From assembly GCA_029962745.1 (NCBI GenBank), contig CM057153.1:13777241-13841240 (forward strand): 64,000 nt of DNA, given 5' to 3'. Below are positions 27,601 through 35,759 of this stretch, in pieces. This DNA comes from Echinometra lucunter (Eukaryota; Echinodermata; Echinoidea; Camarodonta; Echinometridae). A program made the position numbers and the translations under genes. The first letter of the stretch is position 1. Each line of letters begins with the position of its first letter. The notes beneath the pieces are model-generated. The model had not been told where the DNA came from, did no database searches, and saw only the letters and a program-made list of their open reading frames with translations.

Positions 27601-27871
27601 TGTTATGCTTTAAGCTTGAAAATGAGCATGGTCTACTTAGTTTGTACAGATGGTGGAACGAAACCCCCCTTTTCTGCTTTTGGCCCTCCGCTTATATCTA
27701 GATCTATAAAACTTATTTGAATCAATTGGCAAGAGGGTCTACCGAATATTTTGGTCCAGTTTTTAGACATGATTATATACATGAATAATGCTGGTAAATC
27801 TCACCATCATTTCCAGATGAAGTCCTTAATTTTCCATCCTCCTCGCTTTCTGTTGTACTCGCTTCAGCCAT
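509..27871 (-). CDS. Bfr1-like coiled-coil protein gene, 5' part (4 exons in window, 3' end off left edge)
   Basis: Coding exons join 27871-27805, 5256-5156, 3778-3611 and 681-509. Phases agree at every junction (1, then 0, then 0) and all introns have GT-AG ends. The visible product is 169 residues: a short acidic Ser/Thr/Glu-rich N-terminus starting MAEASTTESEEDG, then a basic patch (KKRIVRQPNRR), then highly charged heptad-like helices. The last exon, with LPHKTEKAIDDNIRKLEYQL and KRIVNEITKLKRSKK, resembles the repeated signature of the yeast Bfr1/COG1340 family of ribosome- and mRNP-associated coiled-coil proteins. That assignment is from memory of the family pattern, so function is inferred. 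Other coiled-coil families are possible. The gene continues to the left, and the last exon ends in phase 2. Intron 1 is about 22.5 kb and almost wholly repeats; intron 2 carries decayed copies of exon 2. Confidence 0.72.
682..3610. other. Intron 3 of the Bfr1-like gene
   Basis: No coding exon was found. It holds AT-rich unique sequence, many ACATGTAC motifs, a G run near 1370, and one short-TIR mobile element at 1915-2278. A short run of TTAGGG-like words (2428-2450) is isolated. Confidence 0.6.
1915..2278. mobile_element. Short-TIR element, family A copy 1 (GGCGGCGATCC ends)
   Basis: It begins TAGGCGGCGATCC and ends AATCGCCGCCA, so GGCGGCGAT is an inverted terminal motif. Inside are poly-C/poly-G tracts and the words CGATTTTTAAAGCTTAATAT and CACTTAAATATTTTATAGG. 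The same words occur in the same order at 29492-29842. No coding frame; non-autonomous. Confidence 0.75.
3611..3778 (-). CDS. Bfr1-like gene, coding exon 3
   Basis: 168 bp, exactly 56 codons, phase 0 at both ends. The acceptor has a long T-rich tract ending AAAAACAG, and the donor is AAG|GTATGA. The product begins KSYGRPNNESSPAETAEREN and ends in KRKEFDENIHKLSDDISKK. It is rich in Lys and Glu without Pro after the first 12 residues, so a long helix is likely. Two other frames of this stretch also stay open for part of its length but contain stops and do not match the splice phases. Confidence 0.78.
3935..4250. repeat. Degenerate CAT/CCA-rich microsatellite
   Basis: Interrupted ATC, CAC and CCA trinucleotides run through this stretch, ending in a clean CAC run at 4210-4230. 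The long open frames over it come from the trinucleotide periodicity and are not genes. Confidence 0.85.
4388..5035 (-). pseudogene. Tandem array of four decayed copies of Bfr1-like exon 2
   Basis: Four stretches (about 4388-4470, 4557-4660, 4747-4855, 4937-5035) each repeat the 3' half and donor of the exon at 5156-5256, separated by ACC/ACT-rich simple sequence, with spacing of about 170-220 bp. Read on the minus strand, copies 3 and 4 still encode versions of RDLQARTE(R/I)I(S/G)AKEAEL followed by GT. Copy 1 has a one-base shift and a stop. Copy 2 has indels and a TAA in the original frame. Copies 2-4 share extra bases between the words TTGTAC and GTCAAC that the exon lacks. None has a pyrimidine tract and AG like the true exon, so splicing of these copies is unlikely. 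Confidence 0.8.
5156..5256 (-). CDS. Bfr1-like gene, coding exon 2
   Basis: Acceptor TTTATCTACAG at 5257 and donor CTG|GTAAGG at 5155. It encodes VSKKRIVRQPNRRQHEREVQ and then VLTERISAKEAEL, a basic patch followed by a charged helix. The length of 101 bp starts with two bases of a split Gly codon and ends in phase 0, matching exons 1 and 3. Four decayed copies of its 3' half and donor lie just downstream in intron 2. Confidence 0.75.
6360..6440. repeat. TC then AC dinucleotide microsatellite
   Basis: A CCTCTCTC-rich run passes into CACACACA, is interrupted by CCCTCATGCCCC, and then resumes as CA repeats. Confidence 0.9.
8104..8654 (+). mobile_element. GC-rich non-autonomous element, family B copy 1
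   Basis: It starts with a G run, GCACTCAGTATATAATGCAT and GGTGGGTATGTGCCGCGG. It ends with CCGCGGCACATACCTACCAC, GTCGAGTACC and a C run, so the ends form an imperfect inverted repeat. The interior has repeated (C/G)TTCCAAAG words. A second copy lies at 19149-19688 in the same orientation. Open frames over it on both strands are matched in both copies but carry no recognisable domain. Confidence 0.85.
9165..9262 (+). mobile_element. tRNA-like (SINE head) sequence
   Basis: It carries a pol III A-box match TGGCGCAGTGG at 9175-9185 and a B-box match GGTTCAAATCC at 9234-9244, about 50 bp apart. The T stem pairs poorly (only about three of five pairs), so it is unlikely to be a working tRNA and fits a tRNA-derived SINE or a tRNA pseudogene. 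The downstream repeats of ATTGATTATGAAATTGATGA could be its tail. Confidence 0.5.
9744..9870. mobile_element. Small palindromic MITE
   Basis: The left end CAGGGGGTGTAACATAAA is repeated inverted at the right end (TTATGTTACACCCCCCTG). Both arms also contain TACAATCAATCTTA, giving a foldback of about 127 bp. Confidence 0.8.
12475..13044. mobile_element. Foldback MITE, about 570 bp
   Basis: The left half (TTTAAAGGTAAAGTCCATCC through CCCCCATAGTCAATGTATGT) is repeated inverted in the right half (ACATACTTTGACTATGGGGG through GGTGGACTTTCCCTTTAAA). It is almost a full-length hairpin with a very short loop near 12758. No coding frame. Confidence 0.85.
14463..14591. mobile_element. Small TIR MITE
   Basis: ATACCATAAAATGTGCATCC at the left is matched inverted by GGATGCACATATTACGGTAT at the right, and further pairing extends inward to about 45 bp with mismatches. 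Confidence 0.65.
15200..15787. mobile_element. Foldback MITE, family C copy 1
   Basis: TTAAAGGAGAATGCAACCCA at the left is inverted at the right as GGGTTGCATTCTCCTTTAA. Pairing continues over most of both halves (CAAGAGTTATGAATTTTGAG against CATAACTCTTGAACGG, and the GATGTCATCGTGGACAACTC block). The same family occurs at 30552-31147. Confidence 0.88.
18116..18390. mobile_element. Palindromic TIR element with repeated GCATACG motifs
   Basis: The left TIR TTAACCTTATGTGAGCTAAT, followed by TGACCAATCA, is inverted at the right as TGATTGGTCA, then TAAGCTCATGTAAGGTTAA. The interior holds four or more inverted copies of AGCATACG(C/T) and GCTGACGTGTGAT words. Confidence 0.75.
19149..19688 (+). mobile_element. 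GC-rich non-autonomous element, family B copy 2
   Basis: Nearly collinear with 8104-8654: the same G-run start, GTGGGTATGTGCCGCGGAG, GAAAAGCGGCCCGCAGAGCG and C-run end. Differences include a deletion of about 17 bp near 19580 (GAAGCCCGTTCCGAAGACCC reduced to one unit). Its GC content is sharply higher than the flanks. Confidence 0.85.
20250..20295. repeat. TC microsatellite
   Basis: CTCTCTCTCTCTCT interrupted by CCCTC. The open frames over it are low complexity. Confidence 0.85.
21449..21480. repeat. Poly-C homopolymer, about 32 bp
   Basis: An uninterrupted C run. Similar but shorter C or G runs recur throughout the window (about 1370, 2238, 10208, 11987, 28522, 33516, 33600). Confidence 0.9.
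23425..27697. mobile_element. Large foldback element with about 1.15-kb inverted arms
   Basis: The left arm (about 23425-24597) and the right arm (about 26534-27697) are inverted copies with few differences. For example, AAATCCAAGATGGCGTCCAA at 23579 is mirrored by TTGGACGCCATCTTGGATTT near 27533. Both arms contain repeated TCAAAGGTCAAATGAGGTCA-like units. The loop of about 1.94 kb begins CAGGGTGGCCCAGAAAGAAC and has no recognisable transposase. No clear target duplication was found at the outer ends. A single-arm relative sits in RAD21 intron 1 near 39.65 kb. Confidence 0.85.
24598..26533. other. Loop of the large foldback element
   Basis: AT-rich sequence with a T run at 25744 and a TATC microsatellite at 26090-26106. 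The longest open frames here are under 75 codons and lack recognisable domains. GGCTCCCCGCTTATACG at 26361 resembles the outer right end (TGGCCCTCCGCTTATATC), so the loop may contain a second nested insertion. Confidence 0.5.
27805..27871 (-). CDS. Bfr1-like gene, coding exon 1 (start codon)
   Basis: ATG at 27871-27869 opens 22 codons, MAEASTTESEEDGKLRTSSG followed by ND, plus one base, then a GATG|GTGAGA donor. The preceding bases are GATC, a modest start context. The single leftover G combines with GG of the exon at 5256 to make a Gly codon, which is the main support for this being the first exon. An acidic, Ser-rich N-terminus is typical of cytosolic coiled-coil proteins. The 5' UTR presumably lies in 27872-28090. 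Confidence 0.7.
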
Positions 27872-28330
27872 GATCAGTGAGCAGCACACTCTCGCCTTGT
27901 GCTACCCGGAAGCTCAGGGCTGAAGTGCACCGGCAATAGGGGTCCGGCTTCTGATCCAGTTGTATGAACGAACCGGCAAATCTGGAGGGTTTTTCAGAGA
28001 TGGAATTCAGTGATTTTTCGTCTGCATTTTCCTGAGATTCCCCACGGAAGGGTTTTCCACACCGCCATAAAGATATATCCAAGTTATAGATCCATGGCCG
28101 AAAGTAAGAAAAGAGAGACCCGTAAGTTTGTATGCCCCACTCCGTTTGGCAGTTAAATGGCAGAAATCCGATCGAGAAAATATTACGGAAGAAGCTAGCT
28201 ATCCTATAGACCGTACTTGCTAGCTAGTCACGTGAATATACACACACCGCATACACACATACCGGTACCGGTACATGGACCGTACCCCATACACACACAA
28301 CATCCCTATCTACGTACTGGTACGTACGTG
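27872..28330 (-). promoter_or_regulatory. Probable 5' UTR and promoter region of the Bfr1-like gene
   Basis: This stretch lies just upstream of the start codon and is richer in CpG than the surrounding intron. It contains CACGGAAGGG and ends in CA/TACG-rich simple sequence near 28240-28330. No TATA box could be placed. The position is inferred from the first coding exon; no transcription start can be read from sequence alone. Confidence 0.35.
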
Positions 28331-28428
28331 CGTGGGGTCAATCAGTAGCAGAGCATTTTGGAATAACACTCTGACAGTGCACTAGTGGCGATGAGATCTC
28401 GAGAGCGATAAGTCTACAAATTTTCCCA

Positions 28429-28749
28429 ATAGTCTACATTACTGAACCCACAATAAACAAAGAGAAGTGACAAGCTATTGAAAAGCTATATGTATATCAT
28501 TTATCAGGGGTTGCGCTTCGGGGGGGGGGGGGGGCAATTCCAAGCACCCCAAAGTGCCCCCCTTTCCTCATGAAAAGGGATGAAAATAGCCCCTGTTTCA
28601 AACATGTCTAGTGCCCATTGCCCCCATTTTCTTCTCACAAGGATCCCTTTTCTTTTTGAGTGCCCTTTCACTTTATATAAGTGCCATTTTTCGCTTCAGA
28701 ATAGTCTACATTAATAAACCCACAATAATCAAAGAGAAGTGACAAGCTA
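28429..28749. mobile_element. Insertion flanked by a 49-bp direct repeat
   Basis: AATAGTCTACATTACTGAAC at 28429 and AATAGTCTACATTAATAAAC at 28700 begin near-identical 49-bp blocks (both continue CACAATAA, AAGAGAAGTGACAAGCTA). Between them lies a G-run plus GTGCCCCTTTTC-type sequence. The repeats look like either a long duplication or two members of one family. Confidence 0.6.
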
Positions 28750-29491
28750 CACGTTATTTAATAAATTAATAAAGCAAAAAAAGCATCATTTGGAACGATT
28801 GGAACTAATAGAAAATAATAAATCATAAATATGAAAATCTTGTTCCCGGGGCGCTGAATCCACTATGGGTAATTTCAAATGGATCAGGAATTCTTGTCTA
28901 GTGTATATGTTTACCCTCTTCATCTTTTCTTTGTTTTTCATGATATCGACTGGAAGTGAGTATCTACAAGAAGTGGGAGGACGACCCTGAGCAAGTGGTA
29001 TTATTTTGTTCTTTTTGTTGTTGTTGATTCTGTGGGATTTATATGTGTTTTATATGTGATCTCGCTGCGATTTTTTTGTTTGTTTGTTTTTTGTTTCGTT
29101 TGTTTGTCAGGGGCGCTAACCTTGGTCCGTACGTGCATAAAAAAGAGAGTGGATACCACTTATGCGGGATTAGTTTGCTTTTTCCCCCTCTCTCTCTCAT
29201 TTATTGGATGACACTGATGTTTTTACTTGCTCCAGTCAATTGATTTTCCAAAGGACCTTGCTTATCGCTAGGTTGATTGGGTGCCGTTTGAAATAGGCGG
29301 GTTTGGATTTAGCGCCTGTTGGTGTTATTTTTTTTCTCCTTTTGATTTCAAGTTTTTGTTATACACTGAAAATTTTTTATACTCTGATATATTTTGTTAT
29401 ATTCTGGTATATTTTGTCATATTCCGTTATATTCAATTCAATTCAATTCAATTCAATATTTTTGTGAAAATCCTGGTCTACTCTGTTATCC

Positions 29492-29842
29492 ATAGGCGGC
29501 GATCCCGGGGAGATGGGGGGACATGTCCCCCCCCCCCCCTCGATTTCTACTGTGGGGTTGTCCCCCCCCCCTTCGATTTTTAAAGCTTAATATATTATTT
29601 TTCTATTTTGAGTCAGGAGACCAAATTTTAATAGGCTAACCACTTAAATATTTTATAGGCCTAGAATGCATTTTGATGGCTAAATCAGGCTTCTTTCATT
29701 ATATTTTGTGGTTATTTTTAGCTCGCTCACTTCACTCGCTCGCGTAATAACAATTATCCCCCTATCGCTTTTCGAAACAGATTTTCGGCCGAGTCCTTCT
29801 GTGTTTCCGTCCCCCCATTCGTGACATGAAATCGCCGCCACT
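29492..29842. mobile_element. Short-TIR element, family A copy 2
   Basis: It shares both ends and several internal blocks with 1915-2278, in the same orientation, with indels mainly in homopolymers. It interrupts a simple stretch of TATATTCTG/TTATATTTTG words that resumes on its right side, which shows it as an insertion. Confidence 0.75.
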
Positions 29843-30137
29843 ACTGTTATTTATGCTATACTTGGTTCTTTTCTGTTATATTTTGTAAAACTTTCGTTGC
29901 ATTCTGTGAAGAATTGAGAATAATCCAATATGTATAATGGATTTAAATCAATAAAATTTGAAACTTGAAACTTTATCAGGGGCTGCACTTCTGGGGGGCA
30001 AGGGGCACAGTGCCCCCCCCCCCCACTTTTCCAAGCACCCCAAAAGTGCCCCCGTTTCCTAATGAAAATGTCCCTTTTCACTGACCTTTCACTTTATAAG
30101 TGCAGTCGCCCTTCTGCACTGCCCCATTTTTACACTC

Positions 30138-30285
30138 GGGCCCTGTTTCATAAAATTTGTTATCAGTAACAACTGCCACATTTCTGTGACAAATTTGCTC
30201 TAAGCCAATCAGATGCAAGGATTTCATTAGCTTATAACAGTTATTGCAACTTATTATTGATAACAAGTTTTATGAAACGGCACCC
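30138..30285. mobile_element. Short palindromic MITE
   Basis: GGGCCCTGTTTCATAAAATT at the left is mirrored by AGTTTTATGAAACGGCACCC at the right. TGTTATCAGTAACAA also pairs with TTATTGATAACA. About 148 bp. Confidence 0.8.
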
Positions 30286-30551
30286 AGATTAGTGCCCTTT
30301 CCCCTTTTTCATAGCCTGCGCTCCTTCCCTTCTGAGAAGTGCGCCTATATCACAAGAAGAATATGATGCTCCTTTAGCCTGCTCCTTTTCGTTTCTTTAG
30401 TGCAATTTCATTTCTGCTGTGTGCCCCTTTTCACTACTGATAGGTTCCCCTTTCCACTTTTTAACAAGTGCTCCATCTGAAATCCAAGACATGCCTCCAA
30501 TTTACTCCTGATAATTGCACCATGCACATTTCCTTTATGTCCCATTTTTCC

Positions 30552-31147
30552 TTAAAGGAGAATGCGACCCTGGCATCAGTGTGCTTTTAGTGAAAAGAGA
30601 TGAACAAGAAAGATAAACAGTGAAAGTTTGAGCAAAATCGGACAATCCGTTCAAGAGTTATGAATTTTTAAAGTATAAGTAAATCCCTATTATAGGGATC
30701 CTTGAGCATGTTGAGTTGGCGACTTTGCCAGCATCTGTGATGTCATCATGGACAACTCTCCATTCATTTTGTGTATGATTTTTCAAAAAAATTGATTTAT
30801 ATGAAATTTTGAGTCAGGAATCAACATAATTCTTTTCAAAATGCTTGCAGAATTGATGTAGCATTGCCATACTCAAACAGTAAATCAAAAGAAGTTTTTT
30901 TTTTCTTGAAAATGAAGAAAATGTTAAATTCTGTGCATAAAATGAATGGAGAGTTGTCCATGATAACATCACAGATGCTGGCAAAGTTGCCAACTCAAGG
31001 ATCTCTATAATAGGGATTTGCTTAAATTTTCAAAATTCATAACTCTTGAACAGATTGTCCGATTTTGCTCAAACTTTCACTGTTTATCTTTCTTGTTCAT
31101 CTCTATTCACTAAAAGCACACTGATGCCTGGGTTGCATTCTCCTTTA
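30552..31147. mobile_element. Foldback MITE, family C copy 2
   Basis: Collinear with 15200-15787, with the same ends (TTAAAGGAGAATGCGACCC and GGGTTGCATTCTCCTTTAA) and the same inverted halves. It is nested in the GTGCCCC-type element. Confidence 0.88.
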
Positions 31148-32049
31148 ATTCAGTTAACGTGCTATAAGTGCCATAACTGCTCCTTTAGTTTTCTGGTAGG
31201 TGTTCCTTTTCCATTCTGGCATGTGCCCCTGTTTAAATTTGATGCCCATCTCTTTGATTTTTGACAAGAGCCCCTTTTGCTTTCTATAGTACCATTTCTA
31301 GTGCCATTTCTCCTGAAAACATGTGCCCCTTCGAATCTGTCCCTTTTCACTTAGTGTCCAGATTAATTATGATAAGTGCCCCTTTCCGTTTCAAGTATCG
31401 CAATTCTCCTTCTCATCATTTTGTGCCCCCTTCAAATCTGATGCATGTCCTTTTTTACCTCTGACTAGTTTTTGGGAGTGTATTTTCCCCTGTTCTAACT
31501 GAGCCTGATCGGTTAAGGGTAACTATTTTTGTCCGCCCGGCGTCCGTGACATTCATCATTTTATGGATTTCAGTTTAAGTAGACAACCAGAGCAACCAAA
31601 TTTTCATTCAGTTTAACATTTTTCTCTTTTAATATCGGTCGTGATAAGACCTCAAAAATGCATTGCAAAATCATATAGCTTGGTCAAGAAAGAAAACGAT
31701 CATGTCAAGGGACAATGAAAGAGGGAAAAACACTAAAATGAATTTGCTGCAGCTTTGTCATCAAGTCACTCTAAGTAATACAAATACCGAGGCCTTCAGC
31801 AAAAACATGCTTAGCATTTTTGCTCACTCACTTGCCTCGCTCGCAGATGGGTAATAAATGTAAAAATTAGAAGAAAAAAAAATGTATGTCGAAAACGGTC
31901 CTTAAAACGTATATCAAATAGAATAGGGGATACTATACGCCTCAAATCACTTTTGTTCACCCTACCATTTTCCCCCATATAAAGTGCCCCTATTCGCTGG
32001 TGCCCCCTTGAAAGACGCCCCGCCTCACCTGAACTACATCCTATATTTA

Positions 32050-32991
32050 TTTTGTATTCTATAAAGTTCTTATATTCAATTTCATATGACTTTTGTCCAA
32101 TTTTGAAATCTAAACGAAATTGTCTTGTACTCTTTGTTGTTGTTGTTGTTATTCTTCTTCTTCTTCTTCTCCTACTTCTTCTAATTCTCTTCAACGGGCA
32201 GAAAATTTTCACGGTGATGTCGGCAAATTTTAAAATCTGATCTACTTTATAGTTAGCGCATTTGGTCGGACAACTTTCCTCCCCCCCCCCCCCCTCCCTC
32301 CGACGTGGTTGATTCAAATGTGAAATAATCAAATTACTCGTAAAATTTATTACGAATAATCACCCCCCTCCCCTTCCTCCCTCAAAAAAAATAAATGAAT
32401 GAATAAAATAAATATTTTTTTTTTTTTTTTGGGGGGGGGGGGTAAAAACAGCTCGTTTGGTCCTAAAATGCGACCTCAGGAATATAATTTAGAACTTTAT
32501 AGATAGGCACAAAAAACCATTGATTTTGAACAGCATTCGTTGTTCATTGTGATGAAATGTGATGTCTTCAAACGTATATAATTCAGGGCCCTCCTGTTAT
32601 AGCCTCAAGTAGTTTTTCGAACTTGAACTATAACATGTATAAACTATGATAAAGAGACCAAAAGGCCTACACAGCATGCATATTCATTATGGTAAAGAAA
32701 ACAAAGTATAAAATGTCGGCTCTTGGCTGGGCGGAAGGTCCTGAATGTGGACTTTTATTTTTACTCCTGATTATGTGACAAGCAAGAAAAAAAACTTCAA
32801 AAGTGGAGGAATATGATTTTTTTTTAAAGTTCATCAGCTTTCGAATATGTCCTTTCACCCCGAAATTCTCATGTCAAGCTATTTCCGCTTATTGTGTTCA
32901 TACTTGAAAATAATAATCATAACGAACAACCATGTCCATTTTTATTTTTTTTTTAAGTTTTGGGTGTTTGTTTGTTTGTTTGTATTTTTGT

Positions 32992-33022
<31 letters not shown>

Positions 33023-34950
33023 CATTCAAAACAAAATCAGGTCAGACTGCATTTTATCTCAATCGAATTAGTTCACAAAATGGCTTTTCATGCACTATTT
33101 TAAGGGACACAACATAAAAATTTAATGAAGATGAAAAGCGACCATTCCCTGTACATTCCTTCTCCGTGCAAATTAAAATCCAGAATGAGTATTTCTGGCT
33201 GGATTACAGTCATAATAGTCGGGTGTTGTTTTACCACCCCACCCTGCCCTATCCTATAAAGCCCGTCTACTACGCCACGGTCCCCTATCCCTCCGAAATT
33301 TAAAGAGGGTCTCTTAATGTGAGAGGCTATACTTAATAATATTTAACACAACAAAGTATGAGTCCGTTTATTGGTAAGGGGCAAGAGGCTAAGTGGCCTT
33401 CCAAAGGTATATACCAAGGGCAAAATGGGAAGGGGTGAAAGGTGAAATAAGGAAAATGGGCTTCCTTTCACTGTTTATTTTACCGCGCCTGTTATACTCA
33501 GGGCCGCGGAGCCGGGGGGGGGGGGGGGGGCTTCAGTCCCCCTTTTTAGTAGACAGGTTGGCCTCTATGTGGCAATGATTATGCTTGTTCGCATGCGCAG
33601 CCCCCCCCCCCCCCCCCACACACACACTTTCAAAAACGCTCCGCGGCTCCTGATTATTATTTTTGTCAAGAAACCTCTTTCCCAACTCATGCTGGGAATA
33701 TAAAGTCAACATTTTAACTGCAAGTAAGTGCAGGGGCCGGCGGAGGAGACCCCCCCCCCCCCCGAAATCAAATCGAAATGGGGGAATAAGGAAAGAAAAA
33801 AAAAGTTGTGTGTATGTACATGTAGGTCTATGGTATGTACATGGACCTATAAATGTACAAATCTATAAAACGCTCTATATTGTGGCTATATAGGCTCTGA
33901 GCCCTGCACCATTACTGAACATCCCAGCTGCTGTCTAAAAATCTCAACAATTTTCTCGCTCGCTTCTCTGGTTCGCGAAAATATCACAAATAGTTGGCAT
34001 ATTCGACAATCATGCAGATGAATTAGAAGGGGCCAAGGAGTCTCAAAATTTTCTGAGTCTTTAACTTTTATTTGAAAAGGATTTTACGTTCTCGAAGACG
34101 ATCGAACCCCTCCCACCCGGACTGGTGTCAATCGTGGACATATTATTGCATCACGATCTGATGATCTTCATTTCGTAAAACTATGCCATTATGTCATTTA
34201 AAAAAAAAATTCATATATAATTTTTGTCAAGACCCTAACTCATCCTCTTATGTCAAATTGTATATGTCCTTATCTTATTGCCCCCCCCCCATAGCCTTCC
34301 AATATATACTGATATTATAAGTTGGCCAGATCTTGGTTGCTTATTCACGGTGGCTATAAATGTGGTTATGGTGGTAAATGCAGAGTGAACAAAGCGACCG
34401 TAAATGCCGAGTGAACAAAGCGACCGAGCGGTAGATTTACATTTTTGGCACATAACCCTCAAATGCGCAATATTTGGTGTTCTATACGCACGGAAATTTG
34501 CAATGGCCTATGGGTACTGCGATCGCCAGTTAAGTTTTGTTAGAACTTGGAACATTGACAAACTGTACTCTATATATCCATTTCTCCTCAAATAAGGTGC
34601 AAGACTGATACTAGAAATAAACTCAGAAATATACAATTTGAATTTCAGGTTACCTCCCCCTAAGTTGGGGGTTCATAATGAACAAAAATAAAAACTTCTG
34701 ATCAAAGTCCTGAATTAGAAAGCTTCACCGCATGTCTACAGGAATCCCCTGGAATCTTCTTTGTTTAATCTCATATGAATTGAAATATTTTCATAAGGAA
34801 TTGCAGTATAGTCACTTAATTGTTTTCACTGTCATAATGCATATTCCAACCAGCTATTTGTGTGTGTGTTTTTTTCCCCCTTCCTGTTAAAGTGATTACA
34901 CAATGGTAAACAAAAAATTGATATATGATCGGGAATAGAATTATAAGAAG
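32050..34950. other. Intergenic stretch without a recognisable gene
   Basis: It contains several C/G homopolymers (32280, 32430, 33516, 33600, 33753), a TTTTTG run at 32960-33025, and AT-rich unique sequence. No exon with matching splice signals and a recognisable product was found on either strand. Confidence 0.55.
32125..32185. repeat. TTG / TTC microsatellite
   Basis: TTGTTGTTGTTG passes into TTCTTCTTCTTC and CTTCTTC. The 173-codon minus-strand frame over it is low complexity (poly-Arg, poly-Thr). Confidence 0.85.
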
Positions 34951-35053
34951 AATAACATCAAAAATATGATGATTTTCAATCGAAATCAATGCATTTAGAC
35001 TAATTTTCTCATTGAAAAGTCAAGAGCTGACCCAAAAAATTGAGTATGAGGTA

Positions 35054-35178
35054 TGACGTCAAAGTGGGTACCCAGCTTCGCGCATTGCAGTTGTGCTGCG
35101 CGCTAGACTGTACAATATGTATTATACCTTGCGCGCATTTTGCTAGAAGTGCGCGACAAGGTACCCACTTTGACGTCA
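35054..35178. repeat. Inverted repeat with TGACGTCA palindromes
   Basis: TGACGTCAAAGTGGGTACC at 35054-35072 is mirrored exactly by GGTACCCACTTTGACGTCA at 35160-35178, followed by another TGACGTAAAAGTGGGTACC. The loop is rich in GCGCG words. It is probably part of a foldback element. Confidence 0.7.
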
Positions 35179-35376
35179 AAATGACGTAAAAGTGGGTACC
35201 CAGTTGAAACTGGGTCACAGCTGAGAGGTCAAAAATATACTGAAATCTTACCACATTTGGGGGTTTCCTTGGCAACACGACTTTTAGAAAAACTTTAGGC
35301 AGATGATTTTCTACTAATGAAATCATGCTCTTTTAAATGAACTAACATTGTTTCAGCATTGGGTACCCCCTTTAAT

Positions 35377-35707
35377 ACTTTTTTTTTAATTCCTTGATTC
35401 AATTTTTCAAAATGAATATAACAAATTATTAAAGTATACAATTCAACATAGAAATAAACACAATACAAATTACATAATTACATAACATGCCAGCCATAAC
35501 TAAACAGTCATAGTGCGAATTAACTAGACAAGGTATATATATATATATATATTCTTTCTTTTGAAACTTTTTTATTCCTTGATTCAGTTTTTTAAATGAA
35601 TCAAATTAAGCAAATTAAGTACACAAGGTCTACACATTGCAATAAACACACTACACATTACATATTTATATAACATGCCATCCATTCATAGTGCGAATTA
35701 ACTGAAC

Positions 35708-35757
<50 letters not shown>
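35377..35757. repeat. Two tandem copies (about 190 bp) each ending in TA microsatellite
   Basis: Both copies run from TTCCTTGATTCA(A/G)TTTTT through ATAACATGCCA(G)CCAT and CATAGTGCGAATTAACT to ACAAGGTATATATA. The second copy ends in the longer TA tract (35711-35756). It looks like a duplicated 3' tail of the adjoining LINE relic. Confidence 0.7.

Positions 35758-35759
<2 letters not shown>

Larger units (their letters stand above)
5257..27804. other. 22.5-kb intron 1 of the Bfr1-like gene
   Basis: Apart from the elements listed separately, it contains AT-rich unique DNA, ACATGTAC clusters (10.8-11.6, 14.6, 17.2-18.0, 19.0 kb), poly-C and poly-G runs and short microsatellites. No further exon is needed, because exon 1 and exon 2 join in phase. 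One exon-like 47-bp segment at 7294-7340 is discussed in the findings. Confidence 0.6.
29977..32030. mobile_element. Degenerate (A)GTGCCCCTTTT-type element with nested insertions
   Basis: It begins CAGGGGCTGCACTTCTGGGG and shares CCAAGCACCCCAAA(A)GTGCCCCC with 28536. Degenerate units of GTGCCCCTTTTC recur to about 32030. It is interrupted by MITEs at 30138-30285 and 30552-31147, so the order of insertion can be read. No coding frame. Confidence 0.6.

Noticed and set aside
28094..28123. Possible plus-strand first exon MAESKKRET followed by GTAAGT
   Set aside because: Only ten codons, weak start context (T at -3), and no in-phase partner exon recognised downstream.
31811..32332. 173-codon minus-strand open frame
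   Set aside because: It crosses TTG/TTC microsatellite and C runs, giving poly-Arg and poly-Thr; no domain, no splice support.
35711..35756. TATATATA as a promoter TATA box
   Set aside because: It is a TA microsatellite at the end of a duplicated LINE tail.
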